Shown here: piece after piece, positions 23,500 to 35,855 of the stretch
Numbering within the stretch: the first letter of the stretch is position 1
How the letters are laid out: the number at the start of each line of letters is the position of its first letter
NCBI GenBank assembly: GCA_951640165.1
Contig: OX621241.1
Coordinates: 12,033,001 to 12,097,000 of the forward strand
Length of the DNA: 64,000 nucleotides
From: Pseudoips prasinana
Lineage: Eukaryota; Arthropoda; Insecta; Lepidoptera; Nolidae
Reading direction: 5' to 3'
Translations under genes and position numbers: made by a program
The notes under the pieces: model-generated
The model's database searches: none
What the model saw: only the letters and a program-made list of their open reading frames with translations
Told to the model about the DNA's origin: nothing

Positions 23500-26268
23500 C
23501 AATTACCTTCAGCACAAAAAAATATTCCCTCTTTGTCTTTGTTTATAATTCATACCGTCAACATAAAAGTAATGTAGGTCAGATATTTGAAGATTTGTGA
23601 TAAAATCGTGTTGCGTCATGAAACATTAATATTCGAAGGATTAATCAATCAAATCTGATTCTGCCTTACTCAGCTCTCTTGCAAGCCATCAACAAGCGAT
23701 CCTTTCATCCCTTACGACAGACACTCAGCATCTTCTTTGATACTAGGAATCTAAAAGGACTCCTTTGAGTTTCGGCTTTCTTGAAATATTATCAATTATC
23801 GTATTAACTTAATAGCTCTACTAACTTGTTTGGAAAGTCACGAATTCCTTGCTTCTCAGGCCTAGGCTTTTGTAGTTAACTTATTATTGAACTTATACTA
23901 TTACGTAATTTCTCATGTCCTAGTTTCGGTTGTTAGGGGGCCACGGCGATAAAATGCATAGACAAATAAGTTAATGTTTCTTTTAGCCGTTCTTATAACA
24001 TATATAAAAATTTATGGATCTGTAGGCTAGGTCAGGGTATATCAGTTGGCTTAGCGCCAGCTGCGGCCGTCGCCGCCCCGGCTAGACTTGGAGACTGTCT
24101 TTATGCTTGATACAGAGATAAACAGCGAACTGCACTGCCTGTGAAAAAGTAGCCCCATTCAGCTATATAACTAATTAACTTTGTGCTAAAAGATGGCCAG
24201 TGAGGCGAGGCTAAACGAATTAATGAACTACGGTAGGACGCTTCGTAAACGCGTTGAAATTATTCATCAAGTTTCTTTGTGGGCGTAATACTGAATTATC
24301 AACTGTATTGTGTAGGTACTAATAAAGATTTCACGTTTCTACGGGAAAATATTTTGTAGCAGTACCAAGTTTTAATCTAGACTATAAAAAACTGGAATAG
24401 AAAGGTGTCTGTAATTAATACATTTGCGAAAAATAAAATGGTATGGTGTTAGGGTGACCTTGGTTGCAAAATTAAAATATTTTCCACGTTGTTTAATCTG
24501 CTTTAACTACGGAATCTATTCTGATGAAACGTAATTTGTTCATAAGGATCCCTTGCTGCCAAGCCTGTCCCTCTCCACGCATACAGTGGGAAAAAGAGAA
24601 TGATACTAAAATCGACAAAATCGAGGGTTCCTATCTAGACACGCGGTAGCGTGTCAAGCCAAGTTCAAGCAAAGGAACTGGCTAGCCAGCGCCAAGTGTT
24701 ATATTACACGAACCACTTGGTAACACTTTGGACCCTTCTATAACTCAAAACTTCTTTAACGTAAACACATAAAACTACGTGTGTTGAATTATATCGCTTA
24801 GTGGCAAGGACGAAATAGTGGCTTAGTGGCAAGAAATATTCTGTATTATTGAAGTATCCTGTTTGTTACAAATAAGCCAAATTCATAATGTGCCACCATT
24901 GCTATTGTCCGGCGAAGTAGTGAAATACTCACTATGTTAACTGTAAACGTCATGTTAAAAATACTGTGTCACCATTGCTATGAGACGCCGACTCATGTCG
25001 TGTAATCATCGTCTTCGAAGTATTTAACCGAGAAGGAAAACGGATAAGGAAACGCAAGCGGGCAGCGGATGTGAACCGGCTGGTTGTAGAACTTGTTTCC
25101 GTTATGCGAATACGTTGATCGTTGAAAAATTTAAATAAAATAGTAACATCAAGTGAGTTGGATTCTCATAATTAAGGTTTCGTCCCAAAGTCATAATATT
25201 TAAAACTATTTCTGGAATACACAAGTTTATTCGGTGTGCTTAAACTGTATTAGTTTTTAAACTGATATCCAAATCTATATAATGTCACATAGATGACGCA
25301 TCATTTTTGTACCATTATCCTTTGGCACACTAATGTTTTTTTTAGAATGAATATGTGAAAAGGTCTTATTGACTTATTTTTCATCGCAATAATGTTCGGA
25401 CGCTGGTTGAATGATTTCCTTTAAACTGGCACGTGTCATGAAAGCATTCTAACAGCTGCCCTACATTATGTTAAGTATCCTTCTCCTAGTTTCTCTAGAA
25501 GGAATCTTTCTTGAACGAAATAGAAAGCGGCCTCCCTCAGCCCTAGCCGAGAGCAGCTATCAATATCGTCCAAGAAGCTATTTTCATGAATTCTAAAATA
25601 CTGCATTCGTATCGATGAAATACTCTCTCCGATCCTTAATCCGACGAGAATTCCGCGCCTTCGCGTATTAACGCAGAGCGACAGTTGTACAAAATGTCCC
25701 TAAAAACAATGAACCTCTCATGCATTTCCCCGTCACTAACTGCCCAGAGTCGTGGTTCGAACCCCAAATGCCCTCTTGCGCGGGTACTTTATTTGTTAGA
25801 CGGCTTGGGCCCATGGTCGCCTCCAATGCTTGGTGAAGAAACTAAAAGTCCTAGGCTAACTATAAGTCAGTTAAAAATTAAGCAAAAGTACTAAGTATAA
25901 TTAAATATATTTTTTTCGAAAATTATATATTGATCAAGCAAATTGCTCCCCATATTGATGCCAAGTGTTATTTTTACTAGTCCACGTCAGTAAAAAAATA
26001 AGAGTATAACCTCAGATTAAAGTGTTTGATATTTTCCTGTTAAGGAACTCTACAATCGATATCTGTAGGTCGCTGGCACTTAAATCTCGATGTCTTTTTC
26101 TATGTGCAATAATATGTAATATGTAATACTTACTGTAGCATGTACACTGTGGAAATATTGATTTATCTCTATAACAACCCTCGCCCATAAAATACGCTGC
26201 TCGCGCTTCACTACCAGAATGTCATCGTCATTCCTGACTAAATAATCAAGTCTGTTTATTCATTCTAG
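23500..26268. other. Intron 2 end, mostly unique DNA
   Basis: No gene found. At about 25735-25780 there is a B-box-like string (cgtggttcgaacccc) that may be a relic SINE head. A 7-bp hairpin lies near 24637 (gacacgc ggta gcgtgtc). Confidence 0.4.
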
Positions 26269-26368
26269 GTGGAAGAGATACGAGAGATGATAGACAAGAT
26301 TCAAGCCAATGTCGAAGAAGTCAAGAAGAAGCACAGTGCCATCTTATCAGCGCCGCAATCAGATGAAA
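26269..26368 (+). CDS. Syx1A: Syx1A exon 3 (Ha helix)
   Basis: 100 bp, entering in phase 0 and leaving one base into a codon. It encodes [11 protein letters not shown] through [15 protein letters not shown]. Acceptor cattctag|GTG and donor GAAA|gtaagt are both good. It supplies most of helix Ha of the Habc domain, which folds back on the SNARE motif in closed syntaxin and contacts Unc-18. The match to insect Syntaxin 1A is nearly residue for residue. It is isolated by a 23-kb intron upstream and a 19-kb intron downstream. Confidence 0.97.
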
Positions 26369-29180
26369 GTAAGTTCAAATTTATTTGAGTTAGTCAAAAA
26401 TATTAACTATACATTTAAGCCTAAAATACTTTTGGCCCATATTGTGCAATACAACAACCTAGAGTTATAGACGGACAGTCGATGACCCCGTTGCACTCTT
26501 GGATGTAGAACCCAAAAAATTTACTCTTCGCTTTTATTATGTTGTAAACTTTCGAGATGACATGGTTTTCTTGAAGCCTACCCGCTATCGGTGATTTCAG
26601 GCTTTAATGGGGATCAATTTACATCGAATATTGGATTTAACCTGTCAATTACACAGTAGCGTGGGATTGAAAATGTTTCATTAGATCTTGTGTAAACTAG
26701 AGTTGGCTTCATCTTATCTTCAATAATTAGTTATTTTTGTGTAAACATACGCTTTTTCTAACAATTTGATGTCTATAAATAGATATCTCATTGCTCCTGG
26801 TTCATGGTTTATCGATGTTCATGTAAACAGCGTGGGCAGCTCAGTCTACTCGCAGAATGCCCACACACTAATTGAAAGGGCGAAGTTGGTGGCATTTACA
26901 CAACCAACGTGGGGGCGGTCTTCCTTTTATGAATCTTCTCTTTCTGCAATAGTGACATTTCGTCTCTTATTATGATGGAAGTGGGATGATAATATTAATA
27001 AAAATGAGCTGTCATTGACTATGTAAGTCTCTAATCAATAACGGCGAATATTGTGACGTATGTAAGTCTCTACCCAATAACAGCTCATTTATATTTTCAA
27101 ATAGACTTTATCATGCTTTAATGTTTATTAGGAACTACGAATAACGACTCCACCCGGCTTTGTATGGGTAGATAGATAGAATGATAATTAGTATCTTACA
27201 TAGGTACTGGCGTGGAAGGATCGAACCCACGACCTCTGGCTTAGCAGTGACTGGTCACTAACAAATAGACCAACAGGCCAGTCTCAATCAATTTTTCAAT
27301 AGATTTATGTAGATTTATTTAATAATAATGAGTACTTGAACACTTGAAACGTGTAGTACATATTATGTATGGCAACAATAGTTTTCGCAGTGCACGCTAA
27401 GTAATGACTTTTAATAGCAATTTTTTTATTTCTCCGGTTACATTATAGGCATATTAGTATATTATCTATTAAAAAAGAAAGCCCATCATTCGCATAATTT
27501 AGGTTTCTTTAGGTGAAAGAATTATTAAAATCAGTTAAATAATTTTAAGTTTATCCATTAATAACAAGTTTTCTCGTCATATTTCGGTATTGGTCTTGAC
27601 TTCGTCAGCGAGTACTTTAGGATAAGGTAAAGTATACTTCCTTAAGACACGTCTATACCAAATTTCAAGTTGCATTTAGTTAGTTTTTGATAATACCACA
27701 GGAACCTAAGATATTTCCGGGGTGGTGCTAATCCAGGTACCAAACTATCTTTGTGCCAATTTAATTCATATCTGTTGAGCCATTTTTGCATAATTAAGTA
27801 ATAAACTTACAGACTTTCTCATTCATAACATAGTATGATAATTAAGTAAAGCGTTTGACATATATCCGTGTATTACTTAATGAGACGATTAGGCACTGTA
27901 AAGCCTTATAAAGTTTTATAGTAGAAATACCATAATATAGTAAAATTGTTTAATATTTTCGTGCCACGTACACCGGCTAACTGAATTATTAGCGATGGTG
28001 GTGTTGATTTTGTCGCGAGATTACTCGGAATTTATTCGGGTGACGTCAGCTCAAATAAGCCAGTTTTTACTTTGTTCATATTTTTTATTTTCTCTTTGCC
28101 CTTTGCTTTTAATTATAATGAAGATCCGTTCCACGTAATGAAAGTTGTGAATTAAGATGCCTTGATTAAAGATAATAATTTTGTTATTGAATGACTTTTA
28201 ACCTACAATTTGACTTTGGAAGAAGACATTATTTAGTATTTTATATTTGGTTTAATTAATTTGGACTTGTGCGAAGTTCGCCAGTGACGGCTTCGTCGCT
28301 AATTATATCTTGATTTATTTTACCCTTATCATCGGTTATATCTTAAGAACCCTCAATGAACAAGTCACGAGGGTCAAATTGTGAATGCTCCTATTAATGT
28401 CAGTTGTATTTTTAGACGCCGCAATAATTAATAGTTCCATGTGTAGATATGTTTCCAACTTTACAAAATCCGATAAGCCTGTGCAACACAACTTATCATG
28501 CTTGATGGTTCTTCTCACACTACTGTTGGCCTCTTGGGTTTGAAAACAAACAGAAATGTTAATCCTTTAGATATATCATCGAAGCCGCTCATAGTCAGAC
28601 ATGCGGTCAGTCTACCGTCGAAGTAAGAGGGCACGTAAAAAGGTCAGCCCCAGTTGAAGTCATTAAGCTATGTTAGAAAGCTACTAAGTAGTTTGAACAA
28701 CTCTGACATAGGGTAATAATTTACCATTCGATAAAGTAAAGCTCAACGTATCATCAAACGATAATTTAAGCTTATTAGTGACAATAGTATTTTAGAATGT
28801 GTTATAATAACACTATGTTTTTGTATGGCCATTAGCCAGGGCAGCCCTAAGGACCGATTGCCCCCGATTAACCATTGACCCGACCTAAATACCATCGAAT
28901 AAGCCATTGTAGATGTCGTTAATATCGAACAACCTAATAATAAAGCTTTATATCACTATTGTAATAACAGACTCTTAATTGAAACTTAGTGAGACTACTT
29001 CAGTCAAGTTCTTTAATTGTTAATTCCGATTAATATCGAATTGGAATCTGAAGAGTTAAGATTTTACCCGATACTTGGCTTTTACAGCATTTATCACAGT
29101 GTGTGTTCTGGGGAATTATCCGAATTTATACCTGTTGACAAGTTCGCTCGCTAGAAGTGGAAGTAATCAAAATCATATCG
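26369..29180. other. Intron 3 start, mostly unique DNA
   Basis: Contains a SINE head at 27205-27290 (listed separately) and, at about 28637-28740, a diverged fragment of the 5S-SINE tail (gtttgaacaactctgacata). The rest is unassigned. Confidence 0.4.
27205..27290 (-). mobile_element. tRNA-derived SINE head fragment
   Basis: The minus strand reads a tRNA-like head with the B box gtgggttcgatccttcc, of the same family as the copies at 1889-3338. It is truncated after the head. Confidence 0.55.
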
Positions 29181-29185
29181 CCTGA

Positions 29186-29435
29186 ATGAATCATTGTCTA
29201 CCAGCGTATTTTTCTCAAGAAACTTTATTGCGTATACGGCCACTCTGTGGATTAAATGTAATAGGGACGCATTTCAAATCCGGTATAACATGGATAAGCT
29301 TTAAGAAAAGAGCATATTCATTTCTTAAAGGCCCGCGCCTCTCTTGCTGCCCTTCTGGTGTAGCGAGTGTCCATTGGCGGCGGTGATCACTTATCATCAG
29401 ATGACTCGCGTGCTTATATTTCTATTCGATAGCAA
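29186..29435 (+). mobile_element. Jockey-type LINE 3' end fragment
   Basis: An open frame ends FKKRAYSFLKGPRLSCCPSG then VASVHWRR and a stop. This closely resembles the C-terminus of lepidopteran Jockey elements (FKKxxYxFLKGR, SGVxxVHGRR). The segment ggcggcggtgatcacttatc and an A-rich tail follow. It is 5'-truncated, as is usual for LINEs. Confidence 0.65.
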
Positions 29436-29779
29436 AAAAATCAAGGTAAACTTGGCCCGAATATGTTTTCGAAATCGGTGCCAACGTACATACCAATTTT
29501 TTGTTATGACTTGATGCTTAATAATCTTGATATGATTTACGGTATCAAATGTAAATTCCGTTGGACTACACGTGCGGGTGTATCGCGATCAAACACTATG
29601 CTCGACCTCTCTTAAATGTTGCTATGGATTGCCACTACACAGGACTCATGTGCAAAGTTCCTAGAGTTCTAGAGTTAAGCAATTAGTATTACATACTAAT
29701 TGTTTTTTGTGATTTTATATTTGTTTGTTTCATGTGTGCTCATTATTAAGAATATCTGTCAGTCGATTATTAATAACTA

Positions 29780-29985
29780 AACGGGTTAAAAAAGTCGCCT
29801 CGGCACTTCGTGTCCCGGGTTCGAATCCCGCGCACGGCAACTATTTCTGAGACCCATAAATAGTTTTCCTGAGTCTAAATGTAATTTGTGTCCGTTAATT
29901 AATTGTTGGTAGATTACCTCGCGACACAGCGATTAATTTCCCTAATGCGTAGTTTAGTCTTTTTTAAAGAAAAAAAAAAGTATTT
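29780..29985 (+). mobile_element. tRNA-derived SINE, second family, copy 1
   Basis: B box gggttcgaatcccg at 29817, then caactatttctgagacccat, gtgtccgttaat, gcgattaatttccctaatgc and a T/A tail. It shares this layout with 48560-48780. Confidence 0.7.
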
Positions 29986-30275
29986 AAAAGACAGACAACC
30001 TATGTGATTACTGATTATATGGGAAACCGCATCTAATTACTGCTACACTACACATTTATGAGAGTTACAGTAAAAATGTAACACCCTTAGTCCAACAGGA
30101 CAAATAGTCGCGTGGTATCGTATAGTGAAATAAAAAATGTTGGTTCCTACTTTTCTGTCCGTTTCCGTGCGTTACGTCTTTCGAACTCTATACACTAAAC
30201 TGGAAAATTTCAGTTGCATAATTCAAGAAGATTTCGTTATTTCCAGTTTAGTTAGTCAGTGAATGAGTTACTTTT

Positions 30276-30878
30276 TAGGGTTTCGTAGCCAAATGGCAAA
30301 CAGAACCCTTATAGATTCGTCATGTCTGTCTGTCTGTCTGTCCGTCCGTATGTCACAGCCACTTTTTTCCGAAACTATAAGAGCTGTACTGTTGAAACTT
30401 GGTAAGTAGAGGTATTCTGTGAACCGCATTAAGATTTTCACACAAAAATAGAAAAAATACAAAAATTTTGGGGGATCCCCATACATAGAACTGAAACTTA
30501 AAATTTATTTTTCATTGTTCCTATACTTTTGGGGTATTTGTGAATATGTCTTCAAAAATTATATTGAGGTTTCTTATATCATTTTTTTCTAAACTGTATA
30601 GTTTGCGCGAGAGACACTTCCAAAGTGGTAAAATGAGTGGGTCCCCCCCCCCCCCCCCCTGTAACTTCTAAAATAAGAGAATGATAAAAATAAAAAAAAT
30701 ATATGAGGTACATTACCATGCAAACTAACAACGAAAATTGGTTTGAACGAGATCTAGTAAGTAGTTTTTTTTTAATACATCATTAATCGTAAACAGCAAT
30801 TTGCCTTTCATTGAATCAACTGAAATACTTGCTGCTACGGAACCCTTCATGGGCGACTCGCACTTGGCCGGTTTTTTT
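30276..30878 (-). mobile_element. G-tract/GACA repeat, copy 2
   Basis: Reverse-orientation copy of the repeat at 50090. It begins at agggtttcgtagccaaatgg on the plus strand, has TGTC repeats at about 30321, 17 C in a row at 30643-30659 and ends at cgcacttggccggttttttt. Near full length. Confidence 0.88.
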
Positions 30879-30889
30879 GTTTATATGTA

Positions 30890-33800
30890 TGCATATAAAG
30901 ATTTGGAAATTTTGCAAGTTTCATTTAGTCGCGTCGTTATAGACACAATGTGATGTATGTTAATAATATTGAATTCTAAACATCGCCATTCGGAGACGAT
31001 TACACTGTAGTAAAATATGTCTGAAACTATAAATACCTACAATAATTATTTAAACTTATCAATAACTAATCTGACAGTAACTTTAATAAGCTAGCTATTT
31101 AGTTAATCATTATTATCATTAACTAAATGTATATACGATGACACGCCGCATATCGAAATGTCTTATATGTCCCTATAATTATACATGTTTGAATTATTTA
31201 AAGCGCTATTTTAAAGTCGCCTAAAAAACAGTGTTTAGTTTTAATGGTCCTTTTTTCTAAGCACTGCTTTGAATTTCTTGCTAAGATGTATGAAATTTAC
31301 TAAAATTATACATACATAGACTCACGCCTGTTTCCCAGAGGGGTAGGCAGAGACAACGGATTTCCATTTGTCACGATCGTTGCACACGTCTGTTGCCTCG
31401 ATTACTGTCAAAATTATAGATGTAATATTATTGGTGTTTTGACTATTTAACTGCTAACAGTTCGTTTAAATTTGGCATGGAGATAGATTGTGACAGTCTC
31501 CACATTGACAGAGCACAGATCCACGATATAAAACGTAATGCAATACTAGTAAATATTATTCGATAACTACGAAAATGATGAAGGGTTGTTTGAGATAAGA
31601 TTTTCATAATAATTCATAGACAGTAGTTGGACTTTTAAAGACTCCTTTGTAAAAAGATTAGTAACTTTCGTGATGCATGTCTGCAAAAGCTGTAAGTTGG
31701 CATGGTCAAACATTTAAATCAGGACTACAAAGTGAGGAAAGGAAAATATTGGTTACATTTTGGGCTAATAATATCCCTTATGCATAGAGCGCGGGATATT
31801 TTTTTACTCCGCTATTCAAAATGGAATGGAGTGTTTATGGACCGGTTTTTTCTTAAATATTGGGGTTTGTGATGAACATTTTTAAAGAGGGATCCATTTT
31901 CAAAATAACGTTGCTAAAATGCTATATTTTTTCGAATACTTAACGCCGTATTCATGTATGTTTTAGCTCGTCGACTCACACCATGACGGAGGACCTTTTC
32001 GAGGAGTCCCATAGGAGAATATGTTACTCTCGTGTAGCTTGTGCCCTGACTGCCTTTTTATTATCGCTGTGAAATATTTAACATAATCTTATTTGCTATT
32101 CAAAGTAAAAATATGGTGATTATTTAAGGAATATTCTACTACCAGGTACATTAGAGCTGTAAACATACATTTTAATATATGAGGATTGTAATTTAAGCGT
32201 ACCTCGCTTAAAGCGAATGAATGGAGCAAACAAGTGACGATTTGATGGTGTTGTATGAATGAGTTGAGTTTAATTAATAGTATTGATCGGGAGTGGAATT
32301 ATTTTGCGATGTAACAATGTTATTTGTATATATAATCAAAACTTTATTTATCTATACGTTGCATTTTGTAATATTAGTACGGTTAGCAGATATTAAAGAT
32401 AAATTACACTAGCAAATGTTCCATATCAGTCATATCTCCTGTCAGAATTATTCAGGTGGCCCAGTACAACAGAAGCAAATACAATTTCCTTTATATTTTG
32501 AGCAAATATCGTTATTCCAAAACCCAATCGATACCGTTCCTAGAAAACAAATTAATATTTAAGCTATTATGAAATCAAACAAGTTGAAATCCATTAAATA
32601 TTCTCCTGAAATAGACTGAGGAGGATCAACTTGAATATGAATTGAAGAATCGAGAAAATGAATCAACTTTTAGGATTTTTTGCGTCGCCGCTTTCACGGG
32701 ACCGGCTAGGTAAATTATTTCAGTGGAATTGTTTCTTCATTAAATAGGAATTTCAGAAATATAGATAGCTTCATTTAATTGGTTTTCTTGCCTACTGTTT
32801 GTATACACTTTCTAGGTTAAATACTTAACCGAAAAAGCCGATCTCATTCCTTTAAATAAATTTTGTTCAACCGCGTTCCGCTCTAATTCTTTTGTAGAAG
32901 TTGACGTTAATTACATCTAAGTAAAATGTGAGGATTAATTATGACCTGTATGAGAGAATTGAGAGTTTGAGGATAATTAAATATAGCTGATAAAAGGAGT
33001 TCTGTAAAATCTTTGACCGGCACTCTAGCCGATATATAGATATTTTTATAAATTTCAGACTTTAGTTTTCTATTATTTTTGCATTGCATAAGATATACCT
33101 AACACACACGTCGATTTTTAATAAGGGTGTTAGAGAGGTACTTTACTCCTAAATTTGAACTGCCTTATATTCAATTGAATGTATGCGTGGCATCAGCTTT
33201 CAAAATGGATCAGTCCAGGGCAGGCAAATCAATCAAACAAGAATTAATTTTTAGTAACTGGCAGAAAAAAATCTAATCAACCGGTAATCTTGATGTATTT
33301 TTGTTCAAACAAACCAAAGACATGTATAGCATATATATTGACAGGCAGCGATAATTGATTGATCTAAAATTTACAACACAGAATGCACTAGGCATTCTGT
33401 GTTGTCAATTTTGACAGGGTTTTTTTTATTTCGTTGCAACTATTTTCTATGCATTTGAATTTACTTGAATTTTTCATGGAAATTCCTATATTTTAAGAGT
33501 TATGCTGTTATTCGTAGAGGAGACAAATCAAAAATTTTTAGATATAAATGGCTGATGAATGAGCCATTCTTGAGTTATAAATGGTGTAAATAGCCCCACT
33601 TTCTTTTATGAATATAAATTAACTAAATGTTCAGCAAATTTATGGTCGATATTCCTTTTAAGGCATTTTGTATTAACTTCTCTTCTCGAATTTGGAAGGA
33701 CTAATAATAAAATACATGTGACGTAACATTATGTTCATTATCATCAATATTTAAATATATAATAAATGTCTACCATAATTCTCTGGGAGCACGAGTACCA

Positions 33801-34020
33801 GGGGTTGATCAACATTACATATACTTTTATCTGATTTTAACTCATCAAGATCTTTGTCTTCTTCGCCTTGCCCTTATTTTTACCTTTGCTAACCCAACGA
33901 CTAAACCCTGTGTATCTACATCTGGAATTATTGCATTGTAGAAGTATCTGAAACTTTTTGATTGCTCCAATTTTGTTTTTTGCTCAAACTTTTCATTGTT
34001 CAATGTTCCACAATATTCAT
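30890..34020. other. Intron 3 stretch, mostly unique DNA
   Basis: At about 31315-31420 there is a common lepidopteran repeat segment (actcacgcctgtttcccaga, ggggtaggcagaga). A hairpin at 33366-33413 is listed separately. Nothing gene-like is seen. Confidence 0.4.
33366..33413. repeat. Short perfect hairpin
   Basis: acaacacagaatgc (33373-33386) pairs exactly with gcattctgtgttgt (33392-33405) around loop actag, and pairing extends outward with mismatches (aaaatt / aatttt). Function unknown. Confidence 0.7.
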
Positions 34021-34024
34021 AGGC

Positions 34025-34120
34025 CACTCATTTGCAGTTCAAGCAGTACGATTATGGAATGCCTTGCCAATTAATGTAAGATGTGCCCAAAGTCTTACCA
34101 TGTTTAATAAAGAACAATAA
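34025..34120 (+). pseudogene. LINE reverse-transcriptase tail fragment
   Basis: Reads HSFAVQAVRLWNALPINVRC then AQSLTMFNKEQ and a stop. The SF-V-AVRLWNALP block is the hallmark C-terminal motif of many non-LTR retrotransposon proteins. It is a relic only. Confidence 0.7.
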
Positions 34121-34864
34121 CACAACACTACCTGCGTTTCTAAAGTGTCTCTCTTCTCTTAATATATTATTTATGTATGTATTATTTTGTGTATATAATA
34201 TGATATACTTAAAATGTCCTCATAATTAACAGAACCGTACAGTTAACTTGCGTAGGAAACAGAGTTGGAAACAAATAATATTTTTTATACAAAGATTGTT
34301 TGGGGCGAGAATCAAACCCAAAACCGCTATTTTAAAGACCCGACCATGCAGAGGAGTTACCAAAACATATGTTTAGGCCTATGTTAAGATATATTCTTAT
34401 TACAATTAAAGGTCATTGGGCGTATCTGACCCGCTTTGCGAAGAGTGGCGGACATTAATCAAAATAGTTTTAAACTAAGGGGAATAATATGACCTTTCAT
34501 TGTATATAGTTATTTATTTAACAATCGATGGAGAAAAATGTACAGGATCGTTTAAAAAAATAAAAAACAAACGGTTTCAGAGGATTTTATTCCATCATTA
34601 AAGGCATAAAAGAATTTCGATAGCATACAGCATGGTGCACTGATGAGCCGAGAGGCATGTATACGCTGTCTCTTTCGCACATTAGTTAGGCCAAACTAGT
34701 TTTGTTGCGCTCGCGCACTGACTCACCGCCCTCTGCGCAGTCCTTTGTTAGCTATCGTTGTGACCTGTACGTTTATCTGATTTGTTTTGTTTATTATTTT
34801 ATTGACTACGTTAGCGTGTTTTATAGACTCTGGTTACTTGCTTTTGGATTGGATTTTCGTTGAT

Positions 34865-35498
34865 ATGGAAAGACAAAACAGTTGTGAGTCGTGCAATCGA
34901 TCTGTGTTACGTCGAAGAAAACACCGGTACCGGGATCTTGCCGCCAACTAGAGGAAGAGGAGAACAGTTATCAACAATTGACGCTAACAAATCTCGATTA
35001 ATTACAATGTGCCGTTGGGTAATCCAAACAATTAATGGACGATTTAAGAAAGATTTTAAAATATTTCGACATACATATTTTAATGTTGCGATGCGAAATA
35101 TGATGACCGATTTCAAAATAACCGCGGCAGTTATCGACGTTTCTCGACGGCCATATGAAGATAATATATACGCCGATCAGTTCGTCGATATTATAAATCA
35201 AAATATAAATACAGAAAATGAGTTAGCAGAATACGTATCAACAAATAACTTGAACAGACAAAGAGTAGCATTCGTGCCTCTAGATGGAAACAGTCCAGAC
35301 TTTGAAGATTTTCCACAGCTGACCTATGAAGATTTGATCTTATTCACGTTGGGCTCATACCATTTGAGAATCGCAAGGTCTTATTGTCACGAGCACATAA
35401 GACCAAACGGGGATTATTTAATAGAAATGTATGGACATCAACATTTAATTGATAATAAGATTTTGATCAGAGGGCGAATCCAGTCACGTCATATCTGA
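34865..35498 (+). pseudogene. Harbinger/ISL2EU-like transposase remnant
   Basis: The 212-residue frame ending at 35498 contains QLSTIDANKSRLITMCRWVI followed by QTINGRFKKDFKIFRHTYFN and DFKITAAVIDV, the C-terminal DDE_Tnp_4-type segment that carries the last acidic residue region. A short frame starting at 34865 (MERQNSCESCNRSVLRRRKH) looks like a Cys-containing N-terminus in a different frame, suggesting an internal deletion joined near 34945. The catalytic centre is therefore missing. I could not find convincing TIRs. The superfamily is inferred from motif resemblance. Confidence 0.6.
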
Positions 35499-35845
35499 TC
35501 GAAACAGTACTATACATATATTTTGTTAAACCCAACACAACACGGACGACAAAGTATAGAAGAGTACTAGTGCTCATGTATACACGGCCGCCGAACTGTC
35601 GGGAGCTGCGCCCATATCGCTAGCATAGTTTATTATCTGTCTTGGGCCAGACATCAGGAAGCAACAGACGCACCTGCTGCCTTCTTAAATGATCTTATGC
35701 TTGATTTGGATCAAATTGAATAAAAACATTTTTATGAACTAGCATTTTATTCATATTCCTCATATCAGTTTATAACACTTGAATTTTTCAAGATTCCCGT
35801 GGCTCACATTAATGTGACTAATGCCATAGTAAATCAGAGCCTTAT
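35499..35845. other. Downstream part of the transposase remnant region
   Basis: No ORF. It may contain the 3' end of the Harbinger-like element, but no terminal repeat was recognised. Confidence 0.3.
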
Positions 35846-35855
35846 ATCATTACAT

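Noticed and set aside
23305..23577. Conserved small protein in the G-tract repeat
   Set aside because: Similar frames occur in all three repeat copies, but the frame runs through a GACA microsatellite and has no known domain; kept only as a question.
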